From assembly GCF_011745365.1 (NCBI RefSeq), contig NW_024468919.1, positions 744,001 to 808,000 of the forward strand: a stretch of 64,000 bases of DNA. Direction: 5' to 3'. The DNA comes from Cryphonectria parasitica EP155 (lineage: Eukaryota > Ascomycota > Sordariomycetes > Diaporthales > Cryphonectriaceae). Positions 1-11,337 of the stretch are shown piece by piece. The stretch's first letter is position 1; each line of letters starts with the position of its first letter. A program made the translations under genes and the position numbers. The notes beneath the pieces are model-generated. The model saw only the letters and a list, made by a program, of their open reading frames with translations, made no database searches and had not been told where the DNA came from.

Positions 1-2414
1 TTCTTTCTTGTGGCTTGGGAGGCTTCTCAGACGAGTTTCGTCTCTGATTTTCTTTTTCTTCTCTCTCTTTCTTTTCCCCTACTAGACGAGGCACTGGTAA
101 ATGACAATTTTATTACTTTTGCATAGACGGAAAACTGGTCCCTGGATCACTCAGCTATCAACATTCACTTATCTCCCGGTCCCCCATGACACATGGTCGC
201 GTCTGGCGGCATGCATAACATTGGCATCATGCCTATAGGAGTGAGGAGATCCATGATATACGGTACTTGGGTGACCAGCGAGCAGCCTGATGATGTTTTT
301 TCAAAACAGGACCAGTGTTGACATGCATATCTAGGCACGCGACCATCGAGCGTGTTTCTCTCCAATGAGGTCTCTCAACTTGCCGTTGACGTCTGGTGAC
401 AACCCCGTCCGTGTCATGAGGAAACAACCCAATCAAAATTCGTTAAAATGTGGATCACTATCTTCCCGACCTGCGGCGTGGTTTCAGACGCAGACACCAT
501 TTTGATCATTACCTTTTCCTTGTCGATTAGAGACGGCCCCTCCCGTTGAGAAAAAGAACCTGACGGATCTAGTCACGCTAGGATCTGTGTATCCCTCGCA
601 TTTCTGCGCCTTGCTCGGAAGGAGGTGGGGCCGGGGGGGGGGGAGGTCCAAGGCTATCATCGCCACAACTTTCTTTTGGTCTTGTCCTCCCGAGCTTGCC
701 TCATCGATCAAGGCGTCCATGGTTGTCTTCTCGCCTGACAAGTACTGATTTCCTTACCGCGCCTACTTGACCTCATCGAATTACTTCTCACTCTATCCAA
801 CGTAGGGTTAGTGATGATCAGACTCCCTTCTGGCCTCCTATAATATGCTTCTTTGGGCCTCAAGTCGAGAGATCCAGCCCGCCCGTACGCCCAAGATGTA
901 ACGTATCGACGTCGGGCAGCAAAAGGTAATTGCCGTTTCTTTGTCTGCAAAGACATGCATAGCGTTGTGGAGACATTGCGTGTTCCTCTTGAGCCGAGCT
1001 TTGAACGCCGAGGAAACAGCTCGCCCAACAGAAAAAGAATGGTAAGAGTCAGTATTTCTTGGAATTTTAACGCAGGCAAATCGAGACCTCTGCTCCCCTC
1101 CTCTCTTTCACTCACGCAAGCCGGCTCATGACCTACATTGTAAATACAAGCGGATCGAGTACTTCTTCCACACAACGAAACTTCCTCCACGTGTTCCCCT
1201 CCACCACAATATTGCAAAAGTAATCTCACCCTAAAGTACAACGGCTTTTCTCGGTTGATCAACCCGCTATTCTCTGAAACAAGGCGTGCACAAAGCGATC
1301 AGCGCGCCCAGGACGCCACAATGGGCCACAAGCGCTCGTCAGCAGGCCCATTATGACGGCCTAGCGAGATGCCGCGGCCTCGAGAGCAAATTCAAAACAA
1401 CAGAAGCAATAGCAGTAGCCACCGCGCTGATATTTCTTCTTCTTTTGGTGTGATTGGTGGTTTGATGCGTGCCTGTGTAGCATGCAAGGTAGCTATTCAG
1501 CTTGTCGAGCTTCTTTTGCGGCTCCACACAGCAAGGGTCCGCGGTGCAGGGCCAGAGAGGATGGTCATGACAAAACTATATCCTAACCAGGCAGTATTGC
1601 AGGATGAGAGAAAAGGCGCTTTTGTGGACACTCGAAGCTTTGCGTTGTTTCCTTTGACGTAAGCGCAAGGCAGGAGGGGCCGCATAAGAAAGAAGGAGAG
1701 AAAATAGAATAAAAAAGCCATTTCTTTGGGCGCGCAGCTTATCAATAGCAAATGAGCCACCTTGTTCCAAGATGAGCTTTATGACACGTCGTACGCCACG
1801 AGAATGTGTCGTAATACAGATACTTGGAAAATCATTGTAATAATGCGAAAGGGGGGATCAGAAACATTGCTGAATTTGGTATAGCAAAACGGTGGAAACT
1901 CGGCAGTAGGTGTTGAGATTTCCTTATCACGTGTAATTAATCCTTCACCCTGTAGCTTCGGATATTGTGTGCAGAATGCGACTTTAAAATATGACAATGA
2001 TATGTATCCTCCGTTCTGAAGTCTCGGAGAGCCTTTCCCACGCACCTCTTCGCCGTGGTGCTGGTCAGATGTTGTTGTCACGATGGTAGTGAAAGCCCAT
2101 CCTGCCACTATAAGTACTACGGTAAACGTATAAGCGGCAAGCTTGACACGCTAGACTAACTCCATGACAGGCACGATGAATTTTCGGTGGAGACAGCCGC
2201 CGCGATAAGGATTCTTATCGGAGGAATTTCACATTCTAGCCGTCATCAGGTCAACTTTTCCTGCCAACTGCGCACCCGCCAAAAACGACACCGCGACAAT
2301 CTTTTGGAACAGACTGCCTTGAGGATACTGCGACATGATACTGAGATCGCAGTAGCTCGTCTGACCCTGCAGCAGATCTAACCTTGCAGGAACCCCCAAA
2401 ATCACTGTGCAGCA
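1..2414. other. No supported gene
   Basis: The first 2.4 kb hold only short, overlapping open frames on both strands. None shows a domain, a convincing splice pattern or biased composition. A 184-codon minus-strand frame near 708-1262 has no recognisable motif and I do not support it. The last few hundred bases presumably contain the promoter and leader of the carrier gene that follows. Confidence 0.5.
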
Positions 2415-3855
2415 ATGGCGCAGAACGCGGCGCCAGTGACCTACAAGATGTCGCCTTCTCACAAGCCAGACGCAAGGCACGGCCAGACCAGCACAGAACG
2501 CCTCTCGTCTTTGACACAATCGAGAGAGCTGGGAGAGTCGATACAAGAGGCGCGAGAAGACCCACAAGAGAAGCCAGTAGTAGCCCCATCATTCGCAAGA
2601 TCATGGCATCATCTCGTCGCAGGAGCGTAAGGCACACCACCCAACCCCAACCCAAGGACCCAGACCACTACTACTCGAACCAGCCTCGAGCAGCGCGTTG
2701 GCGTCTACTCAAGGTTCCCGTTCGCGACCCCCCCTTTTTAAAGTCTTTTTGAACTACTCATTCTGATCAATTTCTCTTTGGTCTATACAGCGTCGGTGGC
2801 ATGACAGCCGCGACCCTCACCGCGCCGCTCGACGTCCTCAAAACACGCCTCCAATCCGACTTCTACCAAGCACAGCTGCGCGCCTCCCGCGCCGCCCATG
2901 CACACGTCCACATGAACCCCCTGCGCGCGTCCGTCTTCCATCTCACAGAGACTCTGCAGATCCTCGGCGCTGTCCGGAAGCAGGAGGGCTGGCGGGCACT
3001 CTTCAAGGGTCTGGGCCCCAACCTGGTCGGCGTGATCCCTGCGCGGTCCATCAACTTCTACGTCTACGGCAACGGCAAGCTGTTGATATCAGACTACCTG
3101 AACGGCGGTCGTGAGGCCGCCTGGGTGCACCTGAGCGCGGGCATGGCGGCCGGCATCGCCACGAGCACGGCCACGAACCCGATCTGGCTCGTCAAGACCA
3201 GGCTTCAGTTGGACAAGAACGTCGCCGAGCGCGCCGGCCTCGCCGCCGCCAGGCAGTACAAGAACAGCCTGGACTGTATACGACAGGTGTTCCGGGACGA
3301 GGGACTTCGGGGCTTCTTCAAGGGTATGAGCGCGAGCTACCTGGGCGCGTCCGAGTCCACCCTGCAATGGGTGCTGTACGAGCAGATGAAAAAGTCGCTG
3401 CGGCACAGAGAAGAACGCATAGCGGCGAGCGGCCGGGCCAAGACGTGGTGGGACACCACTGTTGACCACACGGGCAAGGCTGGCGCGGCCGGCGGCGCAA
3501 AGCTGATCGCCGCCATCCTGGCCTACCCGCATGAGGTGAGTTTTACCCCTCCTCCTCTGCAACCTGACTCATCATCAGGGGGAAGGATGAAACTTTGTTT
3601 TCTTTTTTGGTAGCTGATATTTTGTCATTCATTATGTTACAGGTCGCGAGGACAAGGCTACGACAGGCGCCTCTGGCCGATGGGCGTCTGAAATACACAG
3701 GCCTGGTCCAGTGTTTTAAGCTTGTGTGGAAGGAGGAGGGCCTGGTCGGCCTGTACGGCGGACTCACGCCTCACCTGCTGCGGACAGTGCCCAGTGCTGC
3801 CATCATGTTTGGTATGTACGAGGTCATACTTCGACTCTTTGACACTCCGTCGTGA
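2415..3855 (+). CDS. RIM2: Mitochondrial pyrimidine nucleotide carrier, RIM2/SLC25A33-36-like
   Basis: Predicted inner-membrane carrier (mitochondrial carrier family) of 389 residues in three exons: 2415-2626, 2791-3535 and 3643-3855. The introns have GTAAGG...ACAG and GTGAGT...ACAG borders and all phases close. The three family signatures are visible: APLDVLKTRLQ, NPIWLVKTRLQ and YPHEVARTRLRQ. The PIW and PHEV variants are those of the RIM2/SLC25A33/36 branch, which exchanges pyrimidine nucleotides to feed mitochondrial DNA and RNA synthesis. The first exon ends in WHHLVAGA and joins VGGM, recreating the start of helix 1, which supports the 2415 start and intron 1. The hydrophilic head before helix 1, about 65 residues, fits fungal members. 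Codon use is GC-rich, unlike the AT-rich patches to the right. The family assignment is strong; substrate specificity is inferred from the signature variants. Confidence 0.9.
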
Positions 3856-4622
3856 GGTGAACGGACGCCACCACAGAGGCAACACGGCATCATGCTGTCT
3901 GATGCAACGGGACAGCGACGCCTCCCAGTGGCTCCTGGTGGCTGTAATATGAAATGTGCGATGGTTGTACTATGAAACACCCCTCACCATGGCCTGCTCT
4001 GTGTCGAAAGCAGCGCTTTGTTTTCAAAACTTGATCTCTTCACTCTGGACACATTTGGGACGGTGCTGGGTTGTACTTGTGTAGGATAGAACAGTTCAAA
4101 GACTACGACATCTTTCTCGGTCAGGAGGTTTCTCTCTATCTTTTTCGAGGAAATTAAAAGAAAGAACAAAAATAAAAGAAAAGAGATGGGAAGAGGTTGC
4201 GAGGCGTTTGATGGTTCAGCAAAATTAACTTCCAGGTACAAGACCGAAACTAGAAGGAGACCAGTCGAATTGGTCTGTCCACTGTATTTCATAGGGTACA
4301 TGGAGCTGGTGGCCCCGTCTCAAATGGATTTTGCATATCCATTCACATCGATCACACAATACCAGGCTTACTCGGCTTTTTTTCTTTTCTTTTGTTGTTT
4401 TTCCTCCATTCTTATCTCCCCCCGCTTTGGGTTATATTGGTGGCGATGCCCAAGTCGTAAACGAGTCGAGTGGCACATAAAATACATAAGAAGCAGGCAA
4501 GAAGAAAAAAGAAATTGGGAGTTCTCCGTCCCAAAAAGCTACCATCTTGCTCGTGCCTAAAAACATACTTATCTGCATCTTGGGGCAGAAAGAGAAAACA
4601 AAAAAAAAAAGGAAGAAAAGAT
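3856..4622. other. Intergenic, no gene seen
   Basis: This is the 3' flank of the carrier gene and the stretch before the tRNA. It is rich in A/T and pyrimidine runs, with no supported reading frame. The overlapping short frames around 4180-4620 come from A-rich DNA and share no coding signature. Confidence 0.5.
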
Positions 4623-4634
4623 AAAAAAAAAAAA
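4623..4634 (-). terminator. RNA polymerase III terminator of tRNA-Gly
   Basis: A run of twelve A on the given strand (twelve T on the transcribed minus strand) begins eight bases past the tRNA 3' end. Oligo-T is the normal stop signal for RNA polymerase III. Confidence 0.75.
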
Positions 4635-4642
4635 GTTGTAAC

Positions 4643-4713
4643 TGCGCAAACCCGGAATCGAACCGGGGGCCCATCGATGGCAACGATGGATTTTACCACT
4701 AAACCATTTGCGC
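4643..4713 (-). tRNA. tRNA-Gly (anticodon GCC)
   Basis: The reverse complement folds as a 71-nt tRNA. The acceptor stem pairs GCGCAAA with TTTGCGC, the D arm contains TGGTTTAGTGGT, and the anticodon stem CATCG/CGATG encloses the loop TTGCCAT, giving anticodon GCC for glycine. The T arm contains GGTTCGATTCC, which is also a consensus B box. There is no intron. A T-run terminator follows directly. It is the last clearly conserved element before the accessory block to its right. Confidence 0.95.
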
Positions 4714-5604
4714 CCGATTCTATAATGGACATTATCCGTTCTTGTATATATATTACATCATCTGTTAGGCACCTCCGTTTCGCTCCGTTCCCGCGACCGT
4801 CCACTTTATGGTAAGCTACAGCTGGCGGAGAGGCGGCTGCCTGGCTGCTTATCGTTGAAGCCTAGGCTACCAAGCTCGCTAGGATGTCTGGATGTCAGGT
4901 TTTGAATGCGGAATCAAGCTTCAAACATGTCTAATTTGGCAAGAGAATGCACTAGAACCGCCGCTGGGTCAGAGTCGCAGTGACAATCCAAGGTTGGTGG
5001 CAATCACCTCAATCTACGGATACGTGAAAATGAAACTGAGATTGGACATGCATTTATTGCCTAGAAGTCCGTAGCTGCGCGCTGCCTGCGCAGCGAGCGC
5101 CTCATCGGTCTCTTCGATCCAGGCCTCCACTCGATCGTGTGCGCCATATTGCCCACTCTGAGCATCTTTGGAGGGGGCGTCCAAATTTCTGCCGGCCAGC
5201 TGACAAGGTTGGAAAGCAGTTGCCCAGTAGCAGTCGTCTAAGTCGTCAAAATATGTCTCTGATGAGCGGGAAGTGGATGCCAGGGAGAAGGGCCGGCAGG
5301 CGTCGCCCGAAGGGGTCGACTGCAAACTGAGTCGTCATTTGTCATCAAGTCTTCGAGAGATATTTTGGCACCAATGTAGAGTCACGAACCATAGCTTTCA
5401 GTATCACCTTATGCGGAACCTCTCTTGTCTCTACCAGAACTTATATCCACTCAAACACCTGTACGAAAAGGATTTGTTAGTATCGAGTTCTGCAGTTCTA
5501 CAAGGCTTTCCTTTTTCCTGACTTCTTTTCCCTTCCAGGCTGCCGCTGCCGTTTAGCTATATCATAGGAGGTATGTTCAACTGGTGCACAAGGAGGACAA
5601 AAAG
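4714..5604. other. Intergenic, no gene seen
   Basis: I see only short frames on both strands and no recognisable motif between the tRNA gene and the 22-bp repeat. Confidence 0.45.
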
Positions 5605-5760
5605 GTCGACCAGGGTATAAACAGAGGTCGACCAGGGCACGCGGAGGCAGGGAGGCTAACAAGACTTAAAGGCTCGACCAGGGTGAAGGCAGATGTCGAC
5701 CAGGGTAAAGGCAGAGGTCGATCAGGCCATGAAGAGAGGTCGGCCGGGGCATGGAAAGGA
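5605..5760. repeat. 22-bp tandem repeat (degenerate minisatellite)
   Basis: Copies of a roughly 22-bp unit, consensus GTCGACCAGGGTAAAGGCAG plus AG, start near 5605, 5627, 5695, 5717 and 5739. A fragmentary copy near 5672 and a diverged spacer lie between the second and third. The unit carries a SalI-like GTCGAC core. The last copies have drifted (GTCGATCAGG, GTCGGCCGGG). The array ends about 85 bp before the first ATG of the next gene, so it probably lies in its promoter or leader. Confidence 0.75.
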
Positions 5761-5844
5761 TCGGTTGAACCACCATCGAGGCAGGGCGACAGGATCTCCA
5801 TCGAATCTGCTCTTCGTCACTTTTTTTCCCACCTGATTTTGGCC

Positions 5845-7484
5845 ATGACACCTATCGTCATTTCCATCGAGAACTGGGGTGACGCAGACAGTCTGACATT
5901 ACCCGAGTCATGCCTTATTCGCTTCTCGTTGTCCGACGAACATCATTCCGAAAAGTTTGAGATCAGTATCTCGACTTTGGAGGTGGATCATGGCAAGTTC
6001 GTGGACTGCAGGTCCCGATCGTGGCCATGCTGTCCACACTCCGACTTAGTCGTGCCTCAAGATCGTATCCGCGGCTTTTACTTGCAGCGTTTTCCTGTCG
6101 GTGGTTTTATCGATCATGGGCAAGTCGCCAGACAGTAGGCGTTCTCCTTTCTTGCTAACGCCACAGGCACCATCGCTACGACGCACTTGCTACCCGCACT
6201 GCTGCTTGTCGATTGTCTGCGCGATGGCCCGAAGCCTGTTCGAATATGGCCAGCCACGCACCTCTGACAGCAAATAGTTCCGCAGCCAGGGATGACCGAC
6301 GATTTGTCGCGCGCATGATTCAGAAAGTTGAACAAGGCAGCCGTCTGGCCTTGACCGGCGCGACGAAGCAGGCCGGTGAGCAGGCCGGCGAGCTGCGAAG
6401 TGCGATCATGCAGTACCGTGATGGGATATCTGCAACTCAGGACTTTGAATACAGGTTGGATGGGCTGAGCAGGCTTCTCCAAAACATAGAAGGGCAGATC
6501 CGAGCGATGAAGAGTGAAGCTATGAACGGGCTGCACTGGCGAGTCCGGTTCCTTTCAGACTGTGTCGGTGTCGTCAAGCGGAATCGGTGCGCGTTGAAGA
6601 ATCCAGAGGATATTGACCAGGCCGAGTACCAACGGAGGCGGCGGGCCTCGGCGAAGATGCTGAATAGGATCGTGTCGGGGCTCGTGCCTCGTCTTGGGGC
6701 ATACGCCCTCGTCCTATATTCTGCTTTGGAGGGTAAGCATCCCCGCATGTACGACTGATCAACGACTAGCATGCTGATCTTTGTAGTATCCGAGTTTTCG
6801 TGGGCTCGACTGGCGAAGCGAAGCGAGAGGAGACGACAGGAAGTTATCGAGGTTGTAACTAAACAGGTGCTGGACATCGAGTTCCATGCCCAGCAGGAGC
6901 AATGCTGGTTCAACCCGGCGGCAGTAATCGCCTGGCTTATGAAGACTAGGTATCGCAACCACGTTAGGAGTAGCACGGCCGAAGTTTGCTAACATCCAAG
7001 CGGCAGATACTCACACGTCTGCGAGCTCATTGAGCTGGACGCTTTGGCCGTACCTATTGAGAGCCTCAACATACCAGAAGGCAATCCGGCATGCCACTTC
7101 ATGCTGCCGCTGCCATGGCTCTTCGACATGCATCCGGCGTCCCCAGGAAGAAAAACCGCCAGCATCGGTGACGTTGTCGTTATCAACCCTGACCCCTCAT
7201 TAATCTTAGATCAAACGAATCACCATCGACCTCAAACGCCAAGGAAAAGAGTGCACGCATCGGATACACCACTCGTAGCAGACTCCTCTCGGGCTCTTGG
7301 CAGCACCTCGAGCAGACCACCATCGACAAACATAAGCACTGCCACAGAGCCACCGGAAGGTCCGTGCCGCAAGAGACGGAGGAAGATCCACGCGAAGACG
7401 GACAGAGCAGCTGACGTACCAAGTGCGGATCGGGAGGAGACCTTCGATAACAATGTACTATATATCATGCAGGCTGGCAGGTGA
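5845..7484 (+). CDS. Unrecognised four-exon gene, basic C-terminus
   Basis: I do not recognise this protein. Four exons join in frame: 5845-6119 (or to 6134), 6167-6732, 6787-6949 and 7007-7484, giving about 493 (or 498) residues. Introns 2 and 3 have GTAAGC/GTATCG donors, and intron 3 has a TGCTAAC branch site. Intron 1 is ambiguous: a 47-nt GC-AG intron (donor GGGCAAGT) and a 32-nt GT-AG intron both keep the frame. The middle is helical and rich in Gln, Arg and Ala, with a possible coiled coil near EYRLDGLSRLLQNIEG. A conserved-looking block follows (WFNPAAVIAWLMKT). The tail is low-complexity and ends in a nuclear-localisation-like CRKRRRKIHAK. It looks like a fungal orphan, possibly nuclear. 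The intron evidence makes a real gene likely; the function is unknown. Confidence 0.6.
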
Positions 7485-8051
7485 ACGACTTGTGCACCGA
7501 CGCAGCCCAACATTATCTCCAGTGCCACATTCGCCAACCCTCTTTGAGAGTTCACCGCTTTGGGACCTTTACAATAGTTGATAATCCAAAAAGCAGTTGA
7601 AAGGCTTGGTGATTCACATGTGCAGTAGTACAATGCCTGGTGTGCTAAAGCTTTGTGGAGGATGCGCCACAGCCTTGCAATAATTGCAACGAGCACACAG
7701 ACCTGGTCACCCGTGACCCGGGTCTTTCTGTCCAGTGTCCTCATAGATTGCAGAGAACTTAGAGGAAGGTTCGTACGGAAGAGAACAATCGGCATATGAC
7801 CACTTATTGGCTATCCGGTAGGCTGGACCTCCCCTGCAGCTCATTACTACTCCCGTCCAGCACCTTGCCTTGGAGTGCTGGGCGGAGGTAGCTCGTATCC
7901 CACACCTCCAGCGACAGAATAAGGGCCATCTGCCGACACCAAAGATTGGCGCCAGTCACTGGCTCTCGACACGCTATCATGACCTTGAACAGAGAGAGGA
8001 AAGACCTGGGCCGAGTGATTGGATCAGCTCTACATCCACAAGGTTTAATTT
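7485..8051. other. Intergenic, no gene seen
   Basis: Short frames only. This is the gap between two genes facing each other (convergent 3' ends). Confidence 0.45.
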
Positions 8052-8797
8052 CTAGATCAGAAGACTCACAGGTTGGTAGGATGCCTCTCTATGCTCAGAA
8101 TGATGCTGGGAGCCCCGAGGGTCAACGCTTCGAGACGGAGCCCCAACTTCGCGTTCAAAGGATTGGCGTTGATGCCGCCAACGAGAAACCTCAAGATCGA
8201 CGCTCTGGAATGGAGATCCAACTTCGCAGTGAAAGAGATTGCAAGCATCACCAAGCAGATCTTCCGAGAGAGACAGACATGTTGAGGTTGAGATTCGCTG
8301 TCGAGGATCCAGAACAAGCATTTGTTGTAGGGTTTGACCAAGGCGACAGGTTTGGCCAGCTGCCTTTTCTACGACAGCGTTGCACCATCTTTTGTGATTG
8401 TCGTATCTGGAAGGCAAGCCAAACGCGATTCTCAGGACAACGACGCCCAGACTCCAGACATCGACGGCAGGAGTATACTCTTTCCTTGGGGACCTGCTCC
8501 GGCTGTGCTGCCCTTGCTTGGCTGTATGCGGTGTCGTCGGTTTTCTTGTTGATTGTTCGGGAAGGTGTGTCGAGCTGCTTTTTGAAGAAGAGGTTGTCCT
8601 CGAGTATCCCAATATCTCTGGAGCGACAAACTCGGGCGTGCCGCACTGCGTGACAAGCATGCTGCCTTCCTTGGAAAGGCCGAAATCAGTAAGCACAACA
8701 TGGATAGTACCCATTTCCAGATCGCGTGCAGCAACGAGGATATTTCGCGTCGAGATGTCGCGGTGTGTAATGTTCTTCCCGTGCACGTAACCACCTC
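8052..8797 (-). pseudogene. Ser/Thr protein kinase C-lobe fragment
   Basis: An open minus-strand segment of about 245 codons encodes the back half of a eukaryotic protein kinase. In order it shows YVHGKNITHRDISTRN (catalytic loop with HRD and Asn), LTDFGLS (DFG), a CGTPEFVAPEIL P+1/APE segment, a Ser/Thr-rich insertion, and VDVWSLGVVVLRI. Its 5' end lies just after a plausible splice acceptor (CTACAG, or CTACAGAG). I found no exon with the glycine loop or the VAIK lysine in the 600 bases upstream, so the N-lobe is missing or too diverged to see. The C-terminal 70 residues are repetitive (EVGSP..SVD, EVGAP..SVD) and not kinase-like. All visible catalytic residues are intact, so it could be the last exon of a long gene or a truncated copy. 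Confidence 0.65.
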
Positions 8798-9391
8798 TGT
8801 AGCAGAATCATGCTAGTCCTATTTTCCATGGAGCCCTCAGCGGACACCGTCGCGCTCACACCAGCCTCCACCTCCATGCAGCTTCGGCCAACAGCCATGC
8901 GCACTGCTACGCCCTACTCACCCCTATCCACAGCCGGCTGACCACTTTCGGCGATCTAGAATCCGTTGACACAGGATACATTCGCAGAGCGATGCTTCCC
9001 AGCGGCTAATTTCAGCTACAGGCGTCGCACTAATACACCGACTGGCAAGGCATATTGGGCTTGCCATGCCAGCCGGACTCCTGTCACCGGTTAACATGCC
9101 TGCACACTGTAGCAGCCCCTTGATGTCTGCCTTGGGTCAAGGTGGTCTTGGGACGTCCTTCGCCATGGCCATGAATCGTAACCGTATCGAGACCTGGTCT
9201 CGTATTCTCATCCTGCTGACATGTAAGTTTCTTTCATGCCTCTGCCGCCTCTTGTAGAAAGCAGCCTATTGCCATCCTCTGAGTCTCCAACCGCTCAGCC
9301 TTAGCAACCTGAAGCGGTGGCCTCACAGGGAACTACCTGATAGGACATGACTCGGCTTGAGCGCATGAATTCATGGCTGTATAGCTGAAAA
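8798..9391. other. Intergenic, no gene seen
   Basis: The expected place for the missing kinase N-lobe. Neither strand shows a glycine-rich loop or other kinase motif, and no other gene is supported. Confidence 0.4.
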
Positions 9392-10406
9392 TCAAATCAA
9401 ACATGAAGCCTCCAGATAAAAGACAGCCTTGTCTTCAAAGCCATAGGTTCGAAACAATCCGAACAACCTCGCGACTTCGATTGAACGACGATCTTCTCCC
9501 GAAACATTGCCAATTTTCCTGTATAGAGTTTCCCAGAAATACTCCCGGAGGCTAGAATAGTTAGGATGGAAGTGCCAGCTGGTCAGAGTTTGAACGCCAA
9601 GTATAGTCTCAAGACCGCTAAGAGAGACGTCAAATGGAGCGATTATAGCATCAGCCCAATCGATAATACCCGTTATGTGGCCTGTAGCCTCATTCACGTG
9701 GATGTTGTTCTCCAAGAGGTCGTCGTGTTGAAGAGCTATGGGATAGCTGGGCCGGAAGAGAAGCGGAAGCCTCTGCTGGACCTTGTCCAACTTGGCTTGT
9801 AACTGTTCAGGCAATCCCTGGGAAACCTGGTCGAGGATCTCAGAATACTGGTCCAGTAATCCCAGAGGCTGCTCAACGGCTGGCCTGTTGTTCCACGCTG
9901 AAGCAAAGAATCTAGAGTCTTGAGTAACAGAAATCTCAGTAGTGTATGTGTTCACAAACCTACCTTGCGAAGTCCTCCACAGTTTGATACAAATACTGTT
10001 CCATCCCAGAATTCAGGCCGAGAAACTGATGGCGAACCAGACAAAAGGCGGGCCCAGGGACAAGATCCCACTCGTAGACGTGCACGTCCCGTAACATAGT
10101 GCTATGGTATTTGCAATTGGGGACGAAATCCTCGTAAGACTGCTTTGCAAGCTCGAGGTGTTTCATAGCCAATTTTTTGAAGCAAAATTGAACGATCTTA
10201 CGTGCCTGGTTGGAGTCAGCTGCTGCCACGGTATAGCTGGTTGCACCCTGTATTGGTGTGGGAGAGACGGGACAGCTCAAAATTTCGGCGGCAAGACGAT
10301 CGCAGTCGGCCCTTGTAGGTCCCTGCCTCTCGAAAAATCGAGATATTTGGAAGGCAGATAATTTATTATAGCTCTTCGCCTCTGCTGCATACTTTGAGAT
10401 ATCCAT
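9392..10406 (-). CDS. APH/choline-kinase-fold phosphotransferase
   Basis: Two exons, 10406-9964 and 9911-9392, joined across a 52-nt GTAGGT...TCTAG intron, give about 320 residues. The motif QHDDLLENNI near residue 210 is the catalytic loop of aminoglycoside phosphotransferase/choline kinase proteins (HxDxxxxN). GIIDWADAI follows and supplies the metal-binding Asp of the DFG equivalent. The N-lobe carries EWDLVPGPAF, a hinge-like segment. Many fungi carry large families of such APH-like proteins with unknown small-molecule or protein substrates; none is identifiable here. I chose the ATG at 10406 (MDISKY); the open frame extends slightly upstream without another ATG, so a short 5' exon is possible. 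No inactivating change is visible. Confidence 0.8.
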
Positions 10407-11337
10407 AACGTGGGGCCCGTGATTGTTCAATGACTGTGCAGCCTTAGTGCTTTTGAAGATGTGTCGGCGCGATCATGCAATCGCAGATGAATTAACGGTG
10501 ATCTAATTTTAGCAACGGGTGGCCTGTGCACTCTATACAGCAAGACGATTAGAAGTCCGAAGCGAGTGACTCGGTTCTCGGCTCGCCATGCGTAGGTCCA
10601 GGAGGTATGACACAGTCGCAAAATTCACCTGTACAAGAACATATGCTTGAGTTATATGTCAAGAGATCGCGTAGAGGACGAGGTAATATACTTCCTGGAT
10701 GGTGTTGCTGCGGCGGTGAATAAGTGTCTGGACGCTGTTCTCCGAGATCTTCGACCAAGCCTCGGCTATGATTTCTGCACAAAGCTCTGGATAGCGGAAG
10801 GCGGTCTTGTGAAGAGTTTGGGGCGAGCTCTGGTACGATCGATGGCAGAGGTAGTAGACGAATTTGTTCAAGCGATCCCAGCATAAGTGGGTCATCAACA
10901 CGAGCTCACAAACGTTTGAAGCAAAGAGGATATTTATTTCAGTTGCGAACGCAAGGGTCAAATGAATGTAGTCTCGAGCACTATCTAGCTCCCAAAGGCT
11001 GCCTCTCAGCTGCAACTTGAATTTAAGAAATACTTGAGACATTAAGGATTCCCTGGAGAACCAAACTATCGAGCAGTTCTTCTTCGTTCTCGACCTAATC
11101 GACAAAGATCTTGTGAGTTTCCTTGGTTCTCACCACTGCCTTAGCCTAGTGGGTACCCGGGTCTGGTTCTCCATCGGGATTGAAAGGCTGGCTGATACCA
11201 GGCTAACCAGTAGCTATGAGCTGACTTAGGCAGCATGATGGTTCCGTGCATGTCCGCTTCGACTTCGGAAGTGGGTTCCTCAGGCTAGCCATCTTCAAGG
11301 GACAGCCTGTGAATCAATCAATCAATCAATCCATCAA
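10407..11337. other. No confident gene
   Basis: A minus-strand frame near 10659-11105 is open for about 148 codons without an ATG start (first codon TTG). It reads like a helical protein, but shows no domain I recognise. The complementary plus frame is also open around 10647-10886. It may be a decayed gene fragment; I leave it unassigned. A short ATCA-type run (AATCAATCAATCAATC) lies near 11312-11330. Confidence 0.35.

Noticed and set aside
708..1262. A 184-codon minus-strand frame at the left end
   Set aside because: No ATG-supported start or domain, and a plus frame overlaps it; composition is not coding-like.
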